Positions 17,862 through 26,013 of a DNA stretch of 64,000 nt are shown in pieces. This stretch comes from Chitinophaga sp. sic0106 (GTDB taxonomy: Bacteria > Bacteroidota > Bacteroidia > Chitinophagales > Chitinophagaceae). The stretch covers positions 1 through 64,000 of the forward strand of contig NZ_JAHUWJ010000018.1 of assembly GCF_019219075.1 (NCBI RefSeq). Direction: 5' to 3'. Position numbers and translations under genes: made by a program. Below the pieces are notes generated by a model. It was not told the DNA's origin, searched no databases, and worked only from the letters and a program-made list of their open reading frames with translations. The stretch's first letter is position 1. Each line of letters opens with the position of its first letter.

Positions 17862-18071
17862 ATGGAACACAAAAGCAGAATTGCAAAAATACACTATAAG
17901 TCAGTGCCTAGGGATACCTACTATAGAAAAGTCCCCTGGCTTAACCTATCTGGAGTATGGCTCGAAAAACTAGGCTTTGACGTTGGCGACAATATTAAAA
18001 TTGAAATACAACAAAACTCGCTGGTTATCACTGTTGCTGAAAAAGCCCCCAAACCAGAGCCATACTTATAA
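17862..18071 (+). CDS. SymE-like toxin protein
   Basis: This 69-aa protein fits the SymE family (AbrB-like swapped-hairpin fold): a basic start, VPWLNLSGVWLEKLGFDVGDNIKIEIQ, then a final strand SLVITV. E. coli SymE is an SOS-induced toxin controlled by an antisense RNA. No antisense RNA can be recognised here by eye. The gene is monocistronic or co-transcribed with the PIN gene 51 bp downstream. Confidence 0.8.
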   Translation: MEHKSRIAKIHYKSVPRDTYYRKVPWLNLSGVWLEKLGFDVGDNIKIEIQQNSLVITVAEKAPKPEPYL

Positions 18072-18122
18072 AACCTGCTCGCAGTAACCAATCATTGAAA
18101 AACCTTTAGTTAACCCTTTTTT

Positions 18123-18584
18123 ATGCTTTGCATTTATACTGACACCTCAGTCATTGGGGGATGTTTTGACAAAGAATTTCAGAAATACAGCAATGCGCTG
18201 TTTGACGAATTTAAGGCCGGCACTAATAAGCTCATATTATCGGATGTCGTAAAAGCGGAGTTGGAACGAGCGGGACCTAATATATTGAAAAAGCCAGACG
18301 AAGTTCCAACCAGATTTAAAATTGAAATTAAAACAACCCTTAAGGCGGCAAAATTAGCGCAGGCGTACATTGAGCAAGGTGCTTTAAGTAACAAATGTCA
18401 AAATGATGCTTTACATATTGCTCTTGCCACATTGCAAAATGCAGATGTTCTTGCCAGTTGGAATTTTAAGCACCTCGTTAACCTAAACAGGATAAAAATG
18501 TATAATTCCATTAACTTGCAGTTGGGCTACCGAACCATTGACATTCGGACACCAAGAGAAATTTTAAAACCACATCTGCCATGA
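18123..18584 (+). CDS. PIN-domain nuclease, toxin of a toxin-antitoxin pair
   Basis: This is a 153-aa protein. The first strand MLCIYTDTSVIGGCFD supplies the first acidic residue of a PIN domain. SDVVKAELERA gives the second, and CQNDALHIALATLQNADVLASWNFKHL gives the last Asp cluster and the typical SWNFKHL end. PIN toxins cleave RNA. The stop codon overlaps the start of a 49-aa basic protein (ATGA), a classic coupled toxin-antitoxin arrangement with the toxin first. Confidence 0.85.
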   Translation: MLCIYTDTSVIGGCFDKEFQKYSNALFDEFKAGTNKLILSDVVKAELERAGPNILKKPDEVPTRFKIEIKTTLKAAKLAQAYIEQGALSNKCQNDALHIALATLQNADVLASWNFKHLVNLNRIKMYNSINLQLGYRTIDIRTPREILKPHLP

Positions 18585-18730
18585 AAAAGAAAAAATCTTA
18601 TGATGCAGTGGCTGAGGCTCGGAGAATCAAGGAAGAAATGAGCCTCAAATACTTTGGTAAATTTGACCTGCTGTTAAAAGAACTCAAAGAAGTAAGAAAA
18701 AGATACAAACTAAGAACCCAAAAGGCTTAA
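18581..18730 (+). CDS. small antitoxin-like partner of the PIN protein
   Basis: This is a 49-aa, very basic, helical protein (MKKKKSYDAVAEARRIKEEMSLKYFGKFDLLLKELKE...). It overlaps the PIN stop by 4 bp. Size, charge and position fit a short antitoxin that wraps the PIN active site. No DNA-binding domain is visible, so it may not regulate transcription. Confidence 0.7.
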   Translation: MKKKKSYDAVAEARRIKEEMSLKYFGKFDLLLKELKEVRKRYKLRTQKA

Positions 18731-18831
18731 CGCCCACCTCTCCCGCAACTATAATAATCAAAATGTCAATTTGACCACCTGCTTTTTACAGCAAGGGGAA
18801 CAGGCATACTATTGATTTTATGGTACCAGTC

Positions 18832-18851
18832 AGGCCCCCTCCGCGGGGCCT
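18832..18851. other. GC-rich hairpin
   Basis: AGGCCCC and GGGGCCT form a perfect 7-bp stem with a 6-base loop, 100 bp after the antitoxin gene. It might end that transcript, but the T-rich run (GGGGTTTTG) starts only about 15 bp downstream. Confidence 0.45.
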
Positions 18852-19056
18852 CGATTGGTTGGGGTTTTGCGTTTACGAAGGGATTTGGCGACGCGTACAC
18901 GCCTGGCTTATTGGTTAATAAAGTAGTTCAATTGCCAGCATTTGATACCGCTATTATATCCGCTTTTTTCCTGTCAGAATTTTAAGCCACAGGAGTTACC
19001 AGGTAATCTCAGTTTATGCTTTCGAGCTAGGGGTATCAGAAAATCAAACACAATAA

Positions 19057-19171
19057 CGTCCGGGACAATAGATGATGGGTTACAACTGCTGGGCCTATAT
19101 TCTATCGTAGGTCAAAGATCAACTGCTGAGCATTTATACCAAGCTGATCCCATCATCTATTGGCACGGACG
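19057..19171. repeat. long imperfect inverted repeat (candidate structured RNA or cruciform)
   Basis: AATAGATGATGGG (19067-19079) pairs perfectly with CCCATCATCTATT (19149-19161). Beyond an internal 4x4 bulge with two further pairs, CGTCCG (19057-19062) pairs with CGGACG (19166-19171). The result is a stem of about 20 pairs closing a 69-base loop in otherwise non-coding DNA. Confidence 0.7.
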
Positions 19172-19496
19172 CAGCGCGATAAACAAAAGCTGATCAAGGT
19201 CCTAAAGCTCAGGTTCGCGCTCCCTTATTCTAAAGCCCTATACGCTATATTTATCATGCTATTGGGATGTAGTTAGTTTACGGATTCAGCTACAGGTAAG
19301 AATATACTGCAACTATACCTCGGCTGAAGTAAAATGTATTTCAACAGAATTCACCTGGTATCAACGAATGAAAACCTTGTCGATCCTGCATTCCATTTCC
19401 TTGAATAAAGTTTAAAAGCCGGCATCTCAGTGTCGTTTCGTCGATATGCGTGGCTTATACAGTCTTGGAAACATTACTGCAATGATCGTTGATTAG

Positions 19497-19940
19497 TAGG
19501 CACCGTCCGCCCCCGCCGCCCACCGCCCCCGGCTGCTGTGGCGGGAGCTGAACGCAGACCGTAGCGCAGCCCGGAACGAGCCCCGGAGCGAAGCGGAGGG
19601 GCGAGTGAAGGGCAAGCGAAGGGCAAGTGAAGCGAAGCCACAGCAAGCCGCGCCTTCGACCTATGTCTGGCCGGGAGCGGAGCGGACGGCAAAATCAAAA
19701 ATGCAAGGCCGGGGGCGGAAGGCGGGGGGCGGACAAAATGGGCAGCAAAGGGATTGCGGGCCATGAGGCGGTACCGAATAGAAAGAAACGAGCAAGACCG
19801 GGAGCTGCCCGAGCGTAGGACGAGGGAGCGCGAAAAGGGTGACAGGCCGGAGCGCAGCCCCGAAGTGCAGCCCCGGAGCGAAGCGGAGGGGCAAACGAGG
19901 GGCAAGTGGAGGACTGGCGCCCTTTTTGCCGACTGAGGCC
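19497..19940. repeat. GC-rich, purine-biased repeat tract
   Basis: The tract contrasts sharply with the AT-rich surroundings. A 22-bp unit with the core GGAGCGAAGCGGAGGGGC occurs identically at 19581-19602 and 19871-19892, 290 bp apart. It sits inside longer degenerate copies with shared GCGCAGCCC and GGGCAAGTGA/GGGCAAGTGGA flanks. Frames through it encode only Arg/Gly/Ala-rich low-complexity sequence, so I read it as non-coding. Confidence 0.7.
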
Positions 19941-20289
19941 GAAGCGAGTCCTTTTAACCCGCTTAATTCTACGCTTCGATCAGCTAATCTCAAAACCGCT
20001 TCGGTACGGGTATTTCTCTGCTGATAGTAGTAATACAGTTGAAGAGTGCGACGCAAGGATGCTTATAGAATTCCAGTCGCTGGACCCATAATTATTTATG
20101 GATAGAGAAATCGATTACTTTATAAGAGTTAAGTCGCTCTAAAAGGAGATAGTATTACCCTTGATGGACATTTTCAATTTTGGTATTTTGCCTCATTTTC
20201 TCGTTTACCTCATTGCCATAGCCAGTTTACAGAGAGTTTCTTTTTTTTATCTGCTGCTTGGATAGTAAATTTATTATAAATAGTGTACT

Positions 20290-21741
20290 GTGACATCAAT
20301 AAAAAATATTCTTGAAGACAAAGGCCCCCTCTTAAGCGGAGAGCTAATTGAAATCCTAATATTGGAACACGGAATAAGTAATGAAGCTGCTCGGAAGCGT
20401 ATATCCAGAATGAACACTCCTGTTCACAAGATAAAAGGATTCTTTACAGAAAATCAAACGTTCTGCTATTTAAGCACCCAATATAAACAAGACATCTATT
20501 TTGAGGGGCTTAGAAATGCATTCAGAAGTAGCGCGAAACGTATATACTCTATCATCTTGGCTTTAGAAAACCATCATGGATATCTTCATAAGGAGCAGCT
20601 TGCTGCCTATAGTTTCAGTCCAGTACTTGCCTTGAAGGGACATAAGCGTTTTGATGTACTGATCAAGAATCTATTGACAATGAATGTATTAAAGGAGGAA
20701 AATGACTATTATATAATTAATAATCAGATGGCCCTCATTGAACCCAACCATAGTCAATATAAAGCGATAGCTGTAACTCAGAAGTTCCTTCTGGACCAAT
20801 TTAGTGAGTGGACCCGGAATATTGGATTAGGCTCCTACAATACAGGGAAGATTTATTCTGATTTCGGTAATTTCAAATGGGGATTCACGTCCATATCTTA
20901 CTCAATAGGAATTAGCAACTTCAAGGACGGAAAAAAATCGGCTGGCTTTATTGTGGCAGATGTCATTCTTGGAAATAGCTTGTCTCTCCATGATGTCGAT
21001 TTTTTTTTGCAGAAGATCTCCATCCTTCAACAAATGAAATCCCTTCCCAAATTCATTCCTTTCCTTATTGTAGACAGTCTATCAGCAGAAGCACTAAGCA
21101 AATTGAAGGAAAAAGGAGTCATAATTGGTTTTGTAAACGAACTATTTGGGAAAGGATTCACAGAACTCTTAAAATCACTTATTAATACAATCGCTCATGC
21201 CGGTGCAATCTTAAAAACTAATCCAGAAGGATTTTTGAATCTCATGGATAAAATTGATGGACTTGTTCAGGGTAAAACAAATAATTTAAGAGGCGATTTA
21301 TTTGAACTGGCTGTCGGATTTTATCATAGTAGGTTTTGTCAAAGTATAGATATTGGTAAACTTATTAATGTTGAAGGGAATCGCAGAGAACTAGATGTAT
21401 TCGCCATTTATGCAGATAAAATAATTGTGGCTGAATGCAAGGGATACAAACGTAAAGCCTCTTTGGCCGAGGTAGAGAAATGGACCAGTGACAAAATCCC
21501 GCTCATCAGAAAATGGATCTCAAGTCAGCCAACTTTTAACAATAAGGACTTAGTCTTTGAGTTCTGGTCAACAGGTGGCTTTGAAGATGATGCGCTGCAC
21601 AAAATAGGAACTTTAATTAAAGTCAAAAAATACACTTTACACTTCTATGCAGAAAAGGAAATTCTGGATAAAGGTAAATCCCTAAGTATGCCTAGGTTCA
21701 ATGAAACATTAAATCAATATTTTTTTAAAGAATCACTATAG
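20290..21741 (+). CDS. HTH-PD-(D/E)XK nuclease, putative defence protein
   Basis: This 483-aa protein begins with GTG. The N-terminus (about 1-60) looks like a winged helix (GPLLSGELIEILILEHGISNEAARKRISRM). The C-terminal third has a restriction-like nuclease signature: RGDLFELAVG near 337, then RELDVFAIYADKIIVAECKGY with Asp369, Glu382 and Lys384 as catalytic candidates. The middle is unassigned. A single protein combining DNA recognition and nuclease domains inside a defence island suggests a modification-dependent or phage-sensing nuclease. No methyltransferase is nearby. It stands alone, convergent with gajB. Confidence 0.8.
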   Translation: MTSIKNILEDKGPLLSGELIEILILEHGISNEAARKRISRMNTPVHKIKGFFTENQTFCYLSTQYKQDIYFEGLRNAFRSSAKRIYSIILALENHHGYLHKEQLAAYSFSPVLALKGHKRFDVLIKNLLTMNVLKEENDYYIINNQMALIEPNHSQYKAIAVTQKFLLDQFSEWTRNIGLGSYNTGKIYSDFGNFKWGFTSISYSIGISNFKDGKKSAGFIVADVILGNSLSLHDVDFFLQKISILQQMKSLPKFIPFLIVDSLSAEALSKLKEKGVIIGFVNELFGKGFTELLKSLINTIAHAGAILKTNPEGFLNLMDKIDGLVQGKTNNLRGDLFELAVGFYHSRFCQSIDIGKLINVEGNRRELDVFAIYADKIIVAECKGYKRKASLAEVEKWTSDKIPLIRKWISSQPTFNNKDLVFEFWSTGGFEDDALHKIGTLIKVKKYTLHFYAEKEILDKGKSLSMPRFNETLNQYFFKESL

Positions 21742-21818
21742 TTTGAACATGGAGAATGTACTATCATTTCTGGATAACAGCCGCTACTATTAACTATAAT
21801 GTTTTAAAACAACAAATA

Positions 21819-23753
21819 CTATACTTGGATAATCTCCCATATCTCTGAATCTATGTTATGCAAGTGAGAATTGAAACGATCTTGATGAACTGCAAAAGCC
21901 AAAAGATGTGTTGGTCTGGAAAATCCAACATATGCCATTTTCATTGATTGACGCGTCAGCTTTTGATTTAGGTTTGAAGGTGCTCCGCCTTTTAAAACAT
22001 TTGCAAGTCTTTGTGACTCATAACTTATTCCCCCGGGAGATCGCTCATAAAAAGTTTCCAAATACAGAGTTGCAGTATGAGTTTGTCCTTTAGTTGCATG
22101 AATCGTAGATACCTCAACTGCAATATTATTTGCGAAATAGGAATTACTTTTTACGGTAGTAGGTATTGGGTTAACAGGTGTTGGCGTATTGTCGAAGATG
22201 AATATCCTGCTTAGCTCAGTTTGATTTCCATCAAACTGAGCTAAAAAAGTCTGCATTTCAGTCCTTAACTCGGCTAAGACATGATTTTTTCGACCTAAAA
22301 GTATTCCTCTGCACGATCGGTATAATAAGAGTTTAAATCCTTTAAAATAAATCGGCTTCGATGCCTGTAAGAAATCAATTAACTTTTTTTTAGAATAAAA
22401 TCGACCGTTAACATCTTTTATGTTTTCTAGTCTAAGCACTTTTAAAAAACCATTCAGAATATTATCGCTAATAGCTTTTGAATTATTAGAGTCGCCCGAA
22501 AGGATTAAGTATGCCTCCAAATGGTCATTGTCGATCTTTGTGCCAGTAGCTTCTTTAGTATATGAAGGAAAGTAACTAGAAAGCCTAATCTTATTAGGCT
22601 CAGCATTAGTAGTCCAACCTATCGCCTTATAGATCCGTTTAACATCAACAGGAATTAATCCATTCATTTCCATCTCCCTAATAATTGTGGTGAACTTATG
22701 AATTGTTTCAGTAATGTTATTATCATTATAAACTAGCAGGTGCGGCTTTATTGATACATTTGAGCCATCAGATTTTTTCAACAATCCTATTACCACAGTT
22801 GGAGTTAGAGCAAGATTCTGTACTATAGAGGCTACGTTAGGGCTTAGTCGCTGGCTTCCACTCAACAATAGACTCTTTGGTCTAGTTTGCCAGGGACCTG
22901 GTGAATTACCTTCTGTGACAAATATTGATTGATTTTTATCTCCTATTCTTTGGAGTATGCTTGCGGATGCGCCCTGATCCCAAAAAAGAGTTTCCAATAA
23001 ATTATATTGGTGCTCCTCCATATCTTGCATTTCGTCTATAAAAATATATTTAAATCTCCGTTGCAATACTGTTTTAATTCTTGGAAATTTATCCACATAT
23101 TCCTTCCCAAGAAGATAAGCACAGTTAAAAGATAAGTACCCGGCCTTTCTAATACCCATCTTCATATTGAACAAGGCACGATATGTAGTGGATGTTCGAT
23201 CTCTTAAAGGGAATGTATTAGAAAAGGGGTAAGCGAGTATGTCATCACCAAGAATGCGTGAATCAAAGACGATCTTTTCCTTTTGACCTTCGCGATTCCT
23301 TAACCAACCATTTGCTCCTTCTGGCACATAATGACGTTCTCGGAAAATCTCATCATCGATTCTGATAATACTCCTCGCGTATTTATGCTCATAATAGGGA
23401 CGTGCTAAAAACTCATCCACAAACCCTTGTATAGTGCCAATGTAATTTGGGTAAGAGAATAATTTCGGGCAGTGGAAACCAATTCTCTCCTTTATTTCGT
23501 TAACAGCAGCATTGGTATGCGAAATAACCAATATACCTCCACTTCTAAATGGCAAGTATCTCTCAATGATCAATAGTTTGGCCAGCAATGCTGTGGTTTT
23601 TCCACTACCTGGTACTGCTAGAAGATCACAGGTTGTGTTATCCAATATATAAGTAATTCTTTCTTCATCAAATACTTCCGTTTTTCCAAAAAGGATTTGT
23701 TCGGCATATTTGATATCGTTAGCATCAAATTGTGGCAGCATAGCGAATAGCAT
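21819..23753 (-). CDS. gajB: GajB-like UvrD/REP helicase of a Gabija system
   Basis: This is a 644-aa superfamily 1 helicase. Walker A is AVPGSGKTT (about 46-54), followed by ISHTNAAVNEIKERI (motif Ia) and FIDEMQDMEEHQ (motif II, about 235). Late motifs are VSTIHATKGQTHTATLYLE (motif V) and MKMAYVGFSRPTHLLAF (motif VI). Paired with an OLD-type nuclease it fits GajB, the nucleotide-sensing helicase partner that activates the GajA complex in Gabija anti-phage defence. Its start lies 29 bp inside the gajA 3' end, so the two are translated from one mRNA. Confidence 0.88.
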   Translation of the reverse strand: MLFAMLPQFDANDIKYAEQILFGKTEVFDEERITYILDNTTCDLLAVPGSGKTTALLAKLLIIERYLPFRSGGILVISHTNAAVNEIKERIGFHCPKLFSYPNYIGTIQGFVDEFLARPYYEHKYARSIIRIDDEIFRERHYVPEGANGWLRNREGQKEKIVFDSRILGDDILAYPFSNTFPLRDRTSTTYRALFNMKMGIRKAGYLSFNCAYLLGKEYVDKFPRIKTVLQRRFKYIFIDEMQDMEEHQYNLLETLFWDQGASASILQRIGDKNQSIFVTEGNSPGPWQTRPKSLLLSGSQRLSPNVASIVQNLALTPTVVIGLLKKSDGSNVSIKPHLLVYNDNNITETIHKFTTIIREMEMNGLIPVDVKRIYKAIGWTTNAEPNKIRLSSYFPSYTKEATGTKIDNDHLEAYLILSGDSNNSKAISDNILNGFLKVLRLENIKDVNGRFYSKKKLIDFLQASKPIYFKGFKLLLYRSCRGILLGRKNHVLAELRTEMQTFLAQFDGNQTELSRIFIFDNTPTPVNPIPTTVKSNSYFANNIAVEVSTIHATKGQTHTATLYLETFYERSPGGISYESQRLANVLKGGAPSNLNQKLTRQSMKMAYVGFSRPTHLLAFAVHQDRFNSHLHNIDSEIWEIIQV

Positions 23754-25629
23754 CTAACAGGTAAGTAATACTAGGTTCGGTAGTAAGATCATCAATTTGC
23801 GCCCTTTTAAGATTCTCTGCAAAACGTTGAGCAACAATAGTTTTAGAAACAGCTTCCTTCTTAACGTTTGGTAGATTATGTTCGCCGTTTTTAATATGCG
23901 CATAAATTTTATACGCAATTAGCTCATCTGATTCTTGCCAATTATTAAAATAGGTTTCTAGGTTAGTTATTGCGTTATTATACGGCCTTAAATCTGCAAC
24001 ACCATCATCTTCACGCTGTTCTCTTAAAGCTTCTAAAACCGATCTATACAGAATTTTTCTTAGCTTTACAGATCTGGCTATGCAATACTCCAATGTCCAA
24101 AATGGAGATACATAACTACGTACCGGACCTCCATTGTACTTTTGCTTACGTGCAGTGGCTTCAATTATGGCATTACTAATTTCTGCTTGAGTTAGTGGAA
24201 TTTCCTGCTTTCTATTTGGGTCATCTGGATGAGGAATATTTTTTGTGGGCGCCGCTTCTATCGGTAATACATCAACGTCCGTTAATACTGCCACCGGAGT
24301 AGTCATTTGAGGGCCTATTTTACGCTTAAAGATTCCGCAATACCTCAAGAATGCTGTGTTCCCCACATTCACTATACAAACTCCTTTCTCCGTTAGATTT
24401 ATTTTAATTTTGTTTGATAATTCGGGAAGAATTAACTCTTCACCCCATCCTTCAATCAAAATAACACCCTTTGCAAAAAATAAATTTGACTTCGTGACAT
24501 CTAAAAAACGCATTAGGAATGAGTAGTCTGTTTTTTTGAGCATAGTATAATCAGCACCCATAGGAAATGTTTTGTCACCCTGACAGATTATGAGATTCTC
24601 CAATGGTATTTTTGAACCGATATTTGGGCTATGTGTGGTAAATATCAGCTGAACATTCTGTGCTTCTTTTTGAATCGTCTCAATTACTTGAAGCTGAACT
24701 TGAGGATGCAAGTGGGCTTCTATTTCTTCAATTAACCCTAAGCGGATGCCTTCCCAATTATCTTTTTGAAGGTGAAGTAATTCGGTAGCAATAGAAAGTA
24801 GGTTATGACTGCCCAGCCCAAGATTATAGCCAACATCAAACAATAAACATAATGACTCAAGAATACCTTTCAAGTCAGTTTTCTCCATTAGTATCTTAGA
24901 ATCCATCTTACGAAACTGCTGAAGATACTTATCAATTATACTTTTTAAAATCTTCCCACCTTGTTGGTCAACGTGAAGGTCTTCACCGTTCTTATTTTGG
25001 CCTTTAAAGTAAGCTTCTATTTCGGCATTTAAATCTCTGTACAATCCTACAAAAGGATGAGTATTGTGTTGTCCCTCAAAAGCCTTATGTGCTATTAAAA
25101 TTTGTGATGACCGTGAATTCCGTTTAGGTACCAGCTCCCATTTGGCATCACGCAATGGGCGCAAATAAGTGCATCTTAGTAATTCTTTGGCCTCTGCTGT
25201 TAGTAAATGGCCATTTGCATCGGCTCCTGCTTTTACATCATAAGGCAAAATTCTCTCACTATTCCTACTGGCATCCAAAATCAGCCTCAAATATGGCTTA
25301 GCATCTGTCCCAGTTCCACTCCACCCTAACCATTCAGTAAAATGTTGAGCCTCTGTATCATCCTCAAGTCCTTCAATAATACATTCTATCCTTAATCTGA
25401 TTGCATCTGTATAAAAATCTTCTTGCTCTAACCTCAACCAGTCGTTGCTGTGCGTTTTCAAAACTAATTTGATGGCATCAACAATCGCTGTTTTACCTGA
25501 ATCGTTTTCACCTATTAAAACATTTAAGCCTCTATTGAAATTTATAATGCAGTGTGGATTTTGAACATTAAATTGATCTTGATTGCCAAATTTGCGAAAA
25601 TTCCAAAGTTTTAGTTGAGCAACATACAT
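23725..25629 (-). CDS. gajA: GajA-like OLD-family ATPase/TOPRIM nuclease of a Gabija system
   Basis: This is a 634-aa protein. The ABC-type ATPase half has Walker A GENDSGKT (40-47) and the signature/Walker B GLIEEIEAHLHP (298-309) with THSPNI following. The C-terminal TOPRIM domain shows ILIEGWGEELILPEL (Glu393) and LTDVDV (Asp451 and Asp453) as metal ligands. GajA forms a tetramer that nicks phage DNA when nucleotides are depleted. Gene order (gajA then gajB, overlapping), lengths and domain content match a two-gene Gabija system inside a mobile element. The promoter lies in the 384-bp region to its right. Confidence 0.9.
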   Translation of the reverse strand: MYVAQLKLWNFRKFGNQDQFNVQNPHCIINFNRGLNVLIGENDSGKTAIVDAIKLVLKTHSNDWLRLEQEDFYTDAIRLRIECIIEGLEDDTEAQHFTEWLGWSGTGTDAKPYLRLILDASRNSERILPYDVKAGADANGHLLTAEAKELLRCTYLRPLRDAKWELVPKRNSRSSQILIAHKAFEGQHNTHPFVGLYRDLNAEIEAYFKGQNKNGEDLHVDQQGGKILKSIIDKYLQQFRKMDSKILMEKTDLKGILESLCLLFDVGYNLGLGSHNLLSIATELLHLQKDNWEGIRLGLIEEIEAHLHPQVQLQVIETIQKEAQNVQLIFTTHSPNIGSKIPLENLIICQGDKTFPMGADYTMLKKTDYSFLMRFLDVTKSNLFFAKGVILIEGWGEELILPELSNKIKINLTEKGVCIVNVGNTAFLRYCGIFKRKIGPQMTTPVAVLTDVDVLPIEAAPTKNIPHPDDPNRKQEIPLTQAEISNAIIEATARKQKYNGGPVRSYVSPFWTLEYCIARSVKLRKILYRSVLEALREQREDDGVADLRPYNNAITNLETYFNNWQESDELIAYKIYAHIKNGEHNLPNVKKEAVSKTIVAQRFAENLKRAQIDDLTTEPSITYLLDAIRYAATI

Positions 25630-26013
25630 TGGTACAGAATTAAGGCCGCCAAATTATAAAATAAAATTGGATTAAGATGTTATGCACTCGTTATGTTACT
25701 ATCTTTTCAATTAAAGTTGTACTTGGAGGCTAACAAACATGAAAGATCGCCTTCAATTCTGTCAGAATTACCATTAAGAAGTAGCTATTTTTGCGCGTCT
25801 TAATTTTATATTCTATGAAAAACTGGTTGATTTTCCCGACATGCGAGTATGTGCAGAAGGAAAACTATTATTATAGAGCTGAAACCTAAAAAAAATGGCA
25901 AATTATTAAAGTAACTAAGTATAATTGTCCGGGGTAGAGTATGCCACCTAATCATAATTCTTTTGATGGAGAATATATAATGTGATTAGAAGGAGCTCGT
26001 CTTAAAAGCCAAC
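25630..26013. other. AT-rich intergenic region between gajA and the GHKL-nuclease gene
   Basis: These 384 bp contain the promoter of gajAB (minus strand) and the 3' flank of the GHKL-nuclease gene, which also runs on the minus strand. No gene, tRNA or clear hairpin is visible. Confidence 0.55.

Larger units (their letters stand above)
18731..20289. other. 1.56-kb non-coding region with structured and GC-rich segments
   Basis: No convincing gene is visible on either strand; open frames here are short, low-complexity or lack family features. The region holds a small GC-rich hairpin (18832-18851), a long imperfect stem (19057-19171), a strongly GC- and purine-rich repeat tract (about 19497-19940), and AT-rich sequence before the nuclease gene. 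It may encode structured RNAs or be the eroded remains of a mobile-element segment. Confidence 0.6.

Noticed and set aside
18942..19193. 83-codon open frame between the antitoxin and the GC-rich tract
   Set aside because: It overlaps the long inverted repeat, has no recognisable motif or ribosome site, and looks like chance.
19474..20091. Several overlapping open frames on both strands in the GC-rich tract
   Set aside because: They are Arg/Ser/Gly/Pro-rich, mutually overlapping, lack ribosome sites and family features, and follow from the absence of stop codons in GC-rich DNA.
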